Assembly (NCBI RefSeq): GCF_013307205.1 | Contig: NZ_CP028940.1 | Location: 789,702 to 853,701, forward strand | Direction of reading: 5' to 3' | DNA: 64,000 bases | Origin: Polynucleobacter arcticus | GTDB lineage: Bacteria > Pseudomonadota > Gammaproteobacteria > Burkholderiales > Burkholderiaceae | Shown here: one piece after another, positions 45,201-57,200 of the stretch | Layout: each line of letters begins with the position of its first letter | Numbering within the stretch: the first letter of the stretch is position 1 | The notes under the pieces: generated by a model | Databases searched by the model: none | Seen by the model: only the letters and a program-made list of their open reading frames with translations | What the model was told of the DNA's origin: nothing | Position numbers and translations under genes: made by a program

Positions 45201-48200
45201 AATGGCTCTTCCAATACATTAACCTTGTCTGGCACGATGACGGGTGCTAACGCGGTTCAGTTCGGAACAAGCGCTAATACTGGAGCCATTACCTTGACAA
45301 CAAACAAAGCATTTACAGGAGCTATGACGGTTAGTGCCGCTACAGTTAATCTGACTGCTGTTTTGTCAACAACCACTATTGGTATTTCAGGAAACGGTAC
45401 GCTTGCAGTAACAGGTGGTGGCGTCAATCGAATTAATGCAGCAAGCATTATCACTATTAACAATGGAACTTTTGCTAATAGCCAAACTGGTAGCGGAGCA
45501 ATTGGACAGACTATGGGCTCATCATCCGTAATTAATTTGAACGGAAATGCAACTGTCAGTCTTACTGGAGCGGGAGATACATGGGGGTCTATTTCTGTTC
45601 AAGGCCTCACCATTAATTCATCTGGCTCTGGAAATTCCATCACTGGTGGCTCGCTAGCGATCTACAACACAGGCTTAACTATTAACGTAGCAAGTGCTAC
45701 ATCACTGACGATCAGCTCTCCTTTGTTGAACTCCAATGGTACTGCTGGCCTGTATACAAAAACTGGTGCTGGCACACTGATTCTGACTGGCGCAAATACC
45801 TACACCGGCGTAACCACAATATCTGAAGGTACTTTGCAGATTGGTTATAGCAGCACAACCGGTACTCTAGGTTCAGGCGGTGTTACCAATAATGCTGCTC
45901 TTGTGTTTAATAGAAGCAATGCTATTACAGTTAATAATATTATTTCCGGTACAGGTACCGTGACGCAGAATGGCTCTGGTACTACAACGCTTGGTGGCGC
46001 CAATACCTATACGGGTAGCACAACAATCAACGCAGGTATCTTGACTAATGCTTCATCAACAAGCACAAGAACATCGAACTTCATTATTAATAATGGCGGT
46101 ACGTATAAGATAGCTTCCACCAATGGATTTCCAAATAATCCGACAAATGGTTATACGTTCATTGTTAACGCTGGTGGCACCCTTGATCTAAATGGCGTAG
46201 GCTGGTTGGACGGTGGTTCTACTGGATATGCCATTCAAATTAATGGCGGCGCGTTATCTAATAGCTCAGCAACAGCAGCCACTGTGACTATGGGGTATTC
46301 AGCAACCCCATCTAGGCAGATTGTCCTCGCTGCAAACTCTAGCATTGGTGGTGTCGGAAATATCACAATCAATGGCGTCATTAGCGGCGCATTTAGCTTA
46401 ACCAACTCTAATTCTGGGGTTGTTGTCCTTGGTAGCGCCAATACCTATTCGGGTGGCACCATCATCAATGCTGGCACAGTACAAATTAGCTCTGATAGTA
46501 ATTTGGGAGCTGTACCAGGCTCAGCCGCTACAAGCGTCACTATCAATGGCGGTACTTTATTGGCCAGCGGTCAAAGTGCAGCATTTACGATCAATACAAA
46601 TCGAGGCATTGCTATCGGCGCTAGTGGCGCAACTATTAATAATGCCAATGCTACCTATGCAGTTACGGTGGGCGGAATTATTTCAGGTTCCAATACGCTC
46701 ATCATTAACTCTGGCAGTTATACAGGTACTGTCATTCTGTCAAATGCCGCCAATACTTATTCCGGTAATACGACCATTAATGGGGGCACCTTACAAGTAG
46801 CATCTGCTGGGACACTCGGTAGTGGATCTTATGCTGGAAACATCAGCATTGCATCAGGCGCATTCTTTAAATATTCTTCATCAGCAACACAAGCGCTTTC
46901 AGGTCTAATCTCTGGTGCGGGTACATTTACAAAAGATACTGGTACATCTGTCTTAACAATTTCAAATGCCAACACTGGCTTTACGGGTCCAGTCAATGTG
47001 AATGCTGGTACCCTAGCAATCTCCAATCTAAGTGCCTTGGGTGGTTCTTCGGGCGGACTGGTAACGATTGCTTCAGCCGGAACCCTTGATTTGCAATCTG
47101 CCGGAACAGTCACTTTAAATTCTTTATCGATGGCTTCTGGAGGTGCAATTACCAATTCCACTGCTAATTCAGCGCTCACTATTACCGGTGTTAGCACTTT
47201 GGCAGGCGCTATCACTACTGATGGCCTGCAAACATACACTGGAGCAGTAACGCTAGGTGCAAATACAACATTAACCACTACCTCAGCACCTGTTTACTTT
47301 ACCTCGACAATTAACAGTGTTTCTGGATCTAATTATTCATTAACCATTTATAACAGTAGCGGTACCAATACGTTTACCGGAGTGGTGGGTGGTACAACAC
47401 CTTTATCTGCTATCTCTGTATCGGGAACGAGCACTTTGCTAGGTTCTGTAACAACTAATGGTGTTAGCGGTCAATTATGGAGTGGCAACTTAACTATCGC
47501 AGGTAATGTAACGCTCTCTAGTAACAACGGCCCAGTCACGGTCAATGGGACCATTACTGTTGCGCAAGGAAAAAATATATTGCAACTGAATCGCTCTGGC
47601 GCCTATAGCATTACGGTTGCTGGAGTTGTTACCACGGGTACGGCTGGATCCTCTGCTGTGACATTGCCTGGTGGTGCGGGAACACTTTCTTTTGCATCAG
47701 GAACAGGAACGTATTCATGGACTGCACCTGTTAACGTCATTACAGAGTATCTAGTGGTTGCTGGCGGCGGTGGTGGTGGTGGATATTATGGCGGTGGTGG
47801 CGGTGGTGGCGGTGTTCTTACTGGCACTTTGACTTCAAGTTCAGCTGTTGTGTTTACGGCGGCCGTTGGGGCAGGTGGTTCATATATTAATCAAGCTGGA
47901 ACGGCTGGCGGAACCGGTGGTAACTCCACCTTGGTTCAATCCAGCTTAGGTTTGAATATCTCTACTATTGGTGGCGGTGGCGGTGGCGGTAGCGGCTTTG
48001 ATGGGGTCAGCGGCGGGTCAGGTGGTGGCGGATCAGTTAGTTCAGTAGGTGGTACAGGAACTAGTGGTCAGGGCTATACAGGTGCTGCAGGCGGGGACTC
48101 GCGCGCAGTTGGCGGTGGTGGTGGTGGCGCCGGTGGACCTGGCGGCGCAACGGATGACTGGAATATTGTGGGTGGTACTGGCGGCCCAGGTCTTGCCTCA

Positions 48201-51200
48201 ACTATTACCGGTAGCACGGTTTACTACGGAGCAGGTGGTGGTGGTGGATCAGGTGCTTGGGGTGGTGCTGGCGGTCAAGGCGGCGGCGGTGTGGGTGCAA
48301 CGGGTTATTTAGTCGGCGGAAATAATCAAAGTGGTGATGGTGCTGGCTACGGGAGTGGCGGCGGCGGCGGTTCGGGTAATCCACAGGGTGGAACTGGCTC
48401 TGCGGGTACTGTGATTCTGTCTTCATACACCGCTTACACTTTTACCGTTAACTCGGGCACTGGAAAAGTAACACTTGCTAATAACGTAAATTCTTCAACA
48501 GCTAATTCTAGCTCCCTTAAATCGATCGCCATCACCTCATCCAATGCGGCGAACATCATTAGCGGAAATATCTATGGCACCACACCTTTACAATTTAACG
48601 GTTCTGGTACCCTACAGTTAAGCGGTGCAAATACCTTTACTGGTGGAACAACAATATCTGGTGGCATCCTGTCTGTTACATCTGGAGGTGCTAGTGATAG
48701 CAACCTATCTAATGGAGCTGTGACGATCGGTGGCGGTACCTTGTTACTGACTGGTGGCGGAACAGTTAGTAATAATATTGTTTTGACCACAGGTAGCAAT
48801 AAGATTGTGACCGCTGATAGCACAACCGGAATATTTGGTGGTGTAATTTCTGGGGCGGGTACTGGTGCGCTGACTATTGGCGATACTAATTACTACGGCA
48901 CCACCGTACTACAAGGCGCTAATACATACACCGGTGGCACAGCGATATCTGTTGGCTTGGTGAGGGCGGCTAGCTCCACAGTAGGCGCCATTACTTCAGG
49001 GCCATTTGGTACAGGCACTGTAACTATTACCAGTGCTTCAGGTAGTAACGGCGGCAGAATTGATTTATATGGTCAGACCATAGCAAACAATTTAAATCTT
49101 TCCACTTCAGGCACCAATGGTGTCATTGTGAATTCCTCCACTGCAGCTACCGCGAGTGGCAACATCACTTTGTCATCGAGTACACCAATTGGTGGTGCTG
49201 GTGATTACGCTCTAAGTGGAATTATTTCAGGCGCTTACTCTCTAAACGCTAAAGGTTCAAATACCATAACGCTCTCCGGTGTAAATACCTACAGTGGTGG
49301 TACTACCATTACATCAGGAACCCTAAAGCTAGGTTCCAGCTCCACGGGTTCTACCTCCTCCATCACCAATGGCCCATTAGGAACCAATACAACTATTGCC
49401 TCTAACGTCATTAGTAGTGATGCTAGCTTAGACATTAATGGTAAGACTTTATATAACCCCCTAACAATTAGTGGTACTGGTATCTCAAGCGCCGGTGCGT
49501 TGATCAATAGTAATAGTACTGGCGGAACCTTTGCTGGTCTTATAGCTTTGGGCGCTACATCATCGATTGTTGGCAGTGCCGGAACCATTAGCTTAACTAA
49601 TACTGGAACAATTAGTGGCGCCACTTCTGGGCTCACATTAGGCGGTGCGCAGGGCGGTTCTATCGCTTCTATTATTGGTACGACCACTGGTTTCTTGACA
49701 AAGGTTGACGCGGGGACTTGGACCTTATCAAAGGTCAATACTTATAGCGGAGCTACAACCGTATCAGGGGGTACGTTAGCTTTATCTATTACTGTAACTA
49801 CGCCTTCCAATATTAATCTCTCAACCTCTGCTGTAACAGTTAATGGTGGCACGCTGAAGGTTACCCATCCTTCAGTGGATGTGACGATAAGCTCGCTCAC
49901 CGTTGGCGCTAGTGGTGGAACTATTATTCCAATCAGCAGCTGCTGTGCTTTAAATATTTCTTCTCTTACTACAACTGCCGGTGGTTTGATGACTATTGGT
50001 GATGGTAGTAGCACGGGGTACCTTCGTTTGACATCGGTGTCCACCATCAGTGGTGGTCTATCCGTCACTACAGGTAGCACATTGCAGCTTAATAATAATG
50101 CTACAGCCACTATTGCTGGTGGTACGTTTACTAACTCCGGAATCATTAATACCAATAGTCCAACGAATACCCCAACTCTAGCTTTTGCTAATACCGCAAT
50201 TAATACCCTTGGTACCATTGCTTCTGGGGTTGCAATTTCAGTTGGTAGCACTTCTGGTGTGAAGTTCTCTACCAATGGCTCAAATAACTATGGCACGATG
50301 ACCGTCTCTAGTGGCGGCTTTATTGATTTAAATGGCATATCTACATCCGGCAATGCGATCTCAATAGCGGGATCTGGTAATACGCTCAATAGCAGTAGCG
50401 GAGCTTTAATTAATAGCAGCGCTTCACCAGTGACCAAGGCCGGAACAGTAACGATGACTGCCGCTAGTACTATCGGTGGTACGGGCAACATCACTTTAAG
50501 CGGTGCTATCGGCGGTGCCTTTTTGCTAACTAAAGCCGGCGCTAATACTCTCACTTTGGCAAGCAATAACACCTATTCTGGCGGCACTACTATTAGTGCT
50601 GGCACTCTTGCGGCAGGCAATGCTACCGCATTAGGTACAGGCGCTGTTACTGTTGGCTCTTCAGGCGTGCTTGATTTAACTTACAGTGGTACGGTAACTC
50701 TAGCATCTACGCTTTCGATGAGCTCCGGATCTGCTGTTACTAATAGCTCTAATACATCTAATTTATATGTTACGGGCGCTAGTACTCTTGCAGGCGCTAT
50801 TAATACTTTAGGTAATCAAACCTATTACGGCGCAGTTGCTCTCGGTATCAATACAACCCTCACAACTCGCAATGGTGCGACTAATACTAATGGCGCTATA
50901 ACGTTTAGCTCAACAGTAAATGGCACTGTGGGTACAGAAACCTTGACCATTAACAATGGTAGTGGCAACGTTATTTTTGGCTCAACCATCGGTAGTTCAA
51001 CTGCGCTAGGCTCACTGACAATTACTGGTGGCGGCTCATCAACAGCGCAGACAACGACTCTGGCCGGTAATGTTACGACGGCAGGCAATCAAACTTATGG
51101 TGGCAATTTAGCACTTGCTGCAAGTGTGACTCTAAATTCGACTGCAAATAGCAGTAATGGCGATATTGCGATAGCGGGTAACGTGACTGCAACGAGCGCC

Positions 51201-54200
51201 ACCCTAACTCAATCTATTATTAAATTCCTGGGTGCCGGCTCCTACTCATATTCAACTAACGGAGGCCTTGCTTTCTCAACTCCGGTGACTGCGACCTCCA
51301 CACCAACTGTGATTACGGGTATCGGTTCAATATCGTTTAGCAGCTCTAGCTATAGCTTTACGCCGGTCGGACTTGTGAGTAATGAATTGTTGGTTGCGGG
51401 CGGTGGCGGTGGCGGTTGGGGTCCTGGTGCCGGTGGCGGCGGTGGCGGCGGTGTCATCACAAGTACGAGTGCCTTCACTGTAGGATCTACTTATTTAATT
51501 ACTGTGGGTTCAGGGGGTTCAGGCGGTACTGGTAATAACTCCAATGGCGGTACTTTCTTAAACTCAGCAACAAATGGTGGTAACTCAAGCATCACTGGCA
51601 CGGGCGTTAGCCTCACAGCCAATGGTGGCGGGGCAGGTTCATCCTACGCGCAAAGTAGTTCAAGTGGCTTTGCCGGCGGTAATGGTGGTGGCGCTAATAG
51701 AGTAGGCACCAGTGGCGGAGCGGGTAATCAAGGTTATGCCGGTGGCGCTGGTATTGCTGTTGGTTGGCCAAATTACGGCGGTGGCGGCGGTGGCGGTGCT
51801 GGAGGGCTGGGATCAAATGCAGTTTCTGGACAGGCTGGTAATGGAGGGGTTGGTATCGTCAACACCATAACTGGCACTAGTACTTATTATGCAGGTGGTG
51901 GTGGTGGCTCAGGATTGGGTGGTGATGCTGGAGCATCTCGTCCTGGTAGTGGTGGTAATGGTGGTGGCGCAACTGGTTCGGCCAATAGTAGCGCTCCAAA
52001 TGCCGCAACTGTAAACACTGGCGGCGGTGGCGGCGGTGGCGGTTATGCAGGGGGAGCCTTTGGCTCTGGTAGTTCAGGTGGCTCTGGAATTGTCGTGATT
52101 ACTGAAACCACTCCAAGCAGCGCACTCGTAATTAGTGCTGGCTCTGGTAGCAGCACTATTGGCGGAACAGTTTCCAATCTCACGACACTGAGTATTAATT
52201 CCAAGTCCAGCGTATCTTCAGTTAGTGGTGCTATTAGCGGAACTACAGCGCTGAACTTGAATACTGCTGCTGGCTATACCGGTTCTAACTCTACTGCTGC
52301 AGTATTAATTCTAGCGGGCACTAATACCTTTAGCGGCGGCACTACATTGAGCGGTGGAACCTTGAAGGCAGGAAGCACAACGGCTTTCGGTGCTGCAGCT
52401 GGAGCAATCACCGTTGGCAGTGGTGCGGCACTGGATCTGAATGGTAAAACTCTCGCAAATGCGAATTCATTGACGATTAATGGCTCAGGTATTAGTAATA
52501 CAGGGGCATTAACCAACTACAGTGCAACAGCTGGGACCTATATTGGTGCTGTGACATTGGCTAGTGCATCTCTAGTTGGTGCTAGCAATGGCGCCATCAC
52601 CATCAGTGGTGCAATTTCTGATTCAAGTAATTATGGCTTGGCTTTAGTTGGCTCCAATGCAATTACTCTGAGTAGCGCTAGCAATACCTTGTCTGTCATT
52701 GCATCTAGTTCTGCTGTAGGCGCAATCACAGTGCTCAATAATGCCGCTCTAGAAATTGGTACGGTGACAGCTGGCAACACTTATAGCGGTTTGAATTCAG
52801 CCGGTACTATCTCTGTTCAAACTATTACTGGCAATTTAACAATTTCTCAGTCTATTAATACAAGTAGTCCTGCAGGAACTGCATCTTCACCCAATCTCTT
52901 ATTTGCAGCAGCTAAGAATGCAAGTACTGGAAGTACAACTTACAACATCCTATTAAGTGGGTCGCCAGCAATTACAATGGGGGCAGGTGGCATTGCAGAC
53001 TTCTATTCTGGATCATCTAGTTTGAGTACTGGGCTGGCTAGCTTTATTTCCCTTCAGAATCCCAATTCAGTTGCCAACGCCTCAACTACCTCTACCCAGC
53101 CAAGTACCGCTGGATTCAATGCTGTTTATCGTGAAAATGTTATTTATATTGGAGTGAGTGGGTCTAGTTATTACGGCAGCACCCCGGTATTAAGTTATCA
53201 AGAATGTACTACTGCTAGTTGCTCTAGCTTAGTTGCAAATCCTTCCGGCTTAACTGGTACGGCCATTTGGTCTGGGTCTGCTCCAACTTCTACATCCAAT
53301 GCTGGATCTTATTCTCTAACTTACGTATCTGGTTTATCAGTTTCTGGATTTGCCGTGCTGGCCGCAAATGCCCAAAACTTTGTCGTTTCCCCAGCTGTGT
53401 TAACAGTGAATTTGAGTGCAGTCTATAACGGAACTACAACCGTAATTCCAGCGGCACGCTCTCTGACAGGAGTGAATGGTCAAACCATTACTTATGTATC
53501 AGCTAACGTTGCCAGCAAGGATGTGAGTAGCGCTAATAACTACGTCACTAGTTTAAATAGCCCATCTATCTCCAGTGGAAGTCTATCCAATTACACAATC
53601 AATGGCATGACTAGCTTGGCAAGTAATTCCAGTGGTACATATGATGCTACCTCCAATGCGGTGACAATAACCAAAGCCACCTTAAGCGTGACTGCCGCTG
53701 CCAAGACCAAGGTCTATGGCGATGCCAACCCGACACTGACTGCCACCATTGCCGGTTATGTCAACGGGGAGAGCGCTTCAGTTATTACGGGTACACCAGC
53801 GATTAGCACGACTGCAACCCAGTACAGCAATGTGGCTAGTTACACCATTACGCCAGCAGCCGGCACGCTAGCTGCAAGTAACTACAACTTTAGCTATACC
53901 AATGGCGCATTAAGTGTGACTGCTGCGCCACTGACCATTACTGGCGCTAGCGCTAATCCAACATACTCTGGCTTGGCACAAACCAATAGCGTAGCAACAG
54001 TAAATGGTATCAAAGGTAGTACCGATAGCTTTACGATCACCGGCTACGGTACGGGAACTAATGCGGGTACTTATAACGACAGCTTAGTAGCTACTGCTGC
54101 AGGTGCTACCCAAGCTACCAACTATGACATCACCATTACCAATGGGGCGCTCACGATTGCCAAGGCAAATGCGACGGTCACCGGTAATAGTGCCAACCCA

Positions 54201-57200
54201 ACCTATACTGGTTTAGCACAATCAGCTACCGGCTTTACTGCTAGCGGTCTGGTGAATGGCCAAACCGCATCCGTCTTAACCGGTGTTACTGCATCTGGTG
54301 CTACTGGTACTAACGCGGGTACCTATACCAATACCGTCAGTGGTACAGACAGTAACTACAGCCTCACTTTAGTGAACGGCACATTGACCATTGCTAAAGC
54401 CAATGCCACCGTCACTGGTAATGGTGCGAACGTAACTTATAACGGCAGCGCGCAATCGGTCTCGGGCTTTACTGCTTCTGGTTTACTCAATGGTCAAACT
54501 GAATCCGTCTTAACCGGTGTCACTGCCTCTGGTGCTTCTGGCACGAACTATGGCACTTACACCAATACAGTTGCTGGTACAGACACTAACTACAACCTGA
54601 CTTTAGCCAATGGCACCTTATCGATTGCTAAAGCAGGCTTGACAGTGACTGGTACTAATGCCACCCCAACTTACTCTGGCTTGGCACAAACCAATACCGC
54701 TGCTACTGTGACTGGCGTCCAGGGCAGCACCGATAGCTTTACGATTAGCGGCTACGGTACTGGCACCAATGCGGGTACTTATAACGACAGCTTAGTAGCG
54801 ACTGCAGCAGGCGCTACGAGCGCAGCGAACTACACCATTAGCTATACCAACGGCACCTTAACTATCGGTAAAGCCACCTTAAGCGTGACTGCCGCTGCCA
54901 AGACCAAGGTCTATGGCGATGCCAACCCGACACTGACTGCCACCATTGCCGGTTATGTCAACGGGGAGAGCGCTTCAGTTATTACGGGTACACCAGCGAT
55001 TAGCACGACTGCAACCCAGTACAGCAATGTGGCTAGTTACACCATTACGCCAGCAGCCGGCACGCTAGCTGCAAGTAACTACAACTTTAGCTATACCAAT
55101 GGCGCATTAAGTGTGACTGCTGCGCCACTGACCATTACTGGCGCTAGCGCTAATCCAACATACTCTGGCTTGGCACAAACCAATAGCGTAGCAACAGTAA
55201 ATGGTATCAAAGGTAGTACCGATAGCTTTACGATCACCGGCTACGGTACGGGAACTAATGCGGGTACTTATAACGACAGCTTAGTAGCTACTGCTGCAGG
55301 TGCTACCCAAGCTACCAACTATGACATCACCATTACCAATGGGGCGCTCACGATTGCCAAGGCAGCTTTAGTGGTGACTGGCACTCAGACCTATAACGGT
55401 ACTACTGTATTTAGTGCTTCCAACTTATCTGTTGCTGGTGTTAATAGTGAGATTATTACTGCGACAGGATCTGCAGATTTATCTAGTAAAAATGTACAAA
55501 CTAACCAACCTTTATCCAATATCAATGGATTGACTTTAGTTCCTGGAGCTGGAGTTTCTCTGGATAATTACCTTCCATTCACGGTAGCAAATACCGCAGT
55601 TAGTGTCACTGCTTTACCGATTTCCTTGATAGCGCCTACGATCACTAAGGTTTACGATGGTGGTTATGCATATAGTGTTACCGCCGCTGATTTAACTAGC
55701 ATGTCGACACAACTGGTTGGTGGTGATAGGGTGGTTGCGGCCTCAGTTTCATTTGCGGACAATACCGCTGGCAGCAACAAGCAGGTTGATTTGTTATCGG
55801 CCACTATTAATGATGGTAACAGCGGTGCTAACTATAACGTTTCTCGCACAAGCTCAAATACGAGCGTGATTTCTAAGGCGTTATTGAGGATTGCTGCAGT
55901 TAATGATGCTAAATTTGTCTCGCTATCAGATCGTGTTGCTGTTCCGAATGCCGATCCACTATTAAATGATCCTGGCTATGCCGGTGTCCTTATTAATGGC
56001 TTTGTGAATGGTGAAACTGCCTCTAATTTGACTGGTGCTTTAGTGATCACCCGAAGTAATGCTTCCCAGAACTTGGCCAATCCAATTGGCTCTAGTTATG
56101 TTGGTGTTCTGCAGCCAGCTGGATATACCTCCGCAAATTACAACATTAGCTATGTCAATGGTGACTTCACCATTGTTCCGGCGCAGACATTGATGATTCG
56201 AGTGACATCTGGTGTCGCAGTATCTCCAGGTGTGTATACCAATCTCGCTACAGTTGTTTATGGCAATACGCCAAATTATCGCGTTTCTGCCCAGTACCTC
56301 TATCTGAATACAACAACCCCAGTGAATTTGCCGGTAGCAAATAACGGTCTATATGTCGTGAATGATGGGGCAGGTGGATCTGCAACATTTGCTATATCTG
56401 CTAATTTGGCGGCACAAGGTGCGCAGTTATCTAATGCAGGCTATATCCCTGTAGGTGCTTATAACCTAGTTAACACTGGGACAACGATCGTAGGCCAGAA
56501 TTTCCTAGCTATGGTGGCGGTGGGTTCTCTGAGCGTAACGCCAATGAAGCTAACCTCAACTCAGTTAGGTGTATCTGGAATATCTAAGGTTTATGACGGC
56601 AGTGCTGCCATTACCGGCGCAGGCTCATCACGATCAGGGTCATCTCTGAATATAGATCAACTGACGAGTTCCATATTGAGTAATGATGTAGTTGCAATTG
56701 CAGCAACAGGTCAATTCAATAATCAAAACGTCGGTAGCGGCAAAGCAGTCATTATCGACGTGTCCTTGAGCGGTGCAGATGCAGGAAACTATATATTGGT
56801 TGATAGCAATAATTTGCCAAGTACCCGAGTCACCGGAAATATCGGGACTATTAGCCAGCTGCCGTCGGTAACTTATGTTGGCACCACAGGTGGCAATTGG
56901 TCGAATGCCGCTAACTGGGCAGGTGGTGCGATTCCAACCCTCAATAACGTTGCTAATGTTGTGATTCCAACTGGCCTGACGGTGAACTATGACAGTATCG
57001 CTGTAGATGAAATTGCCAGCACGATCAGCAATAACGGCGTGATTAATTTCACGGGCGGGAATAACTTCACCTTCAACAATGCTGTATCTGGCTCTGGTTT
57101 ACTAAGCTTGTCTGGGGCTGGAGTCACTACGTTCTCTGGGTCTAAGACTCACACAGGTGGCACAAATATCAATGCATCCCAACTAGTCATTGGATCTGTA

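Larger units (their letters stand above)
43700..52370 (+). repeat. Array of autotransporter-type repeats (NTYSGGTTINAGTL) in the exoprotein
   Basis: At least fourteen diverged copies of GxNTYxGGTTIxxGTLxx, spaced from about 70 to several hundred residues, from FGGTNTYTGVTTINGGTYV to LAGTNTFSGGTTLSGGTLKAG, with a related late copy near 57150 (KTHTGGTNINASQLVIG). These match the passenger-associated repeats of type V secreted proteins and should form a right-handed beta-helix stalk. Confidence 0.8.
53660..56180 (+). repeat. Tandem MBG/YDG-type domains of the exoprotein
   Basis: About ten beta-sandwich-like units of 75-85 residues: AKTKVYGDANPTLTATIAGY, ANPTYSGLAQTNSVATVNGI, NATVTGNSANPTYTGLAQS, NATVTGNGANVTYNGSAQS, VTGTNATPTYSGLAQT, then repeats of the first two, then ITKVYDGGYAYSVTAADL and others, with a late YDG-like unit (ISKVYDGSAAITGAGS) near 56585. 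Each ends in NY(N/T/D)xxxxNGxLxIxKA. These modules are common in giant surface adhesins. Confidence 0.8.

Noticed and set aside
48049..48426. Open frames in other frames and on the other strand in the polyglycine region
   Set aside because: They give Val/Ala or His/Arg strings, the expected translation of GGTGGC repeats out of frame.
39365..52516. Many long open frames on the minus strand inside the exoprotein gene (for example 49289-50275)
   Set aside because: They mirror the repetitive Thr/Gly/Ser-rich plus-strand coding and translate to Val/Pro/Leu-rich strings with no starts, ribosome sites or recognisable domains.
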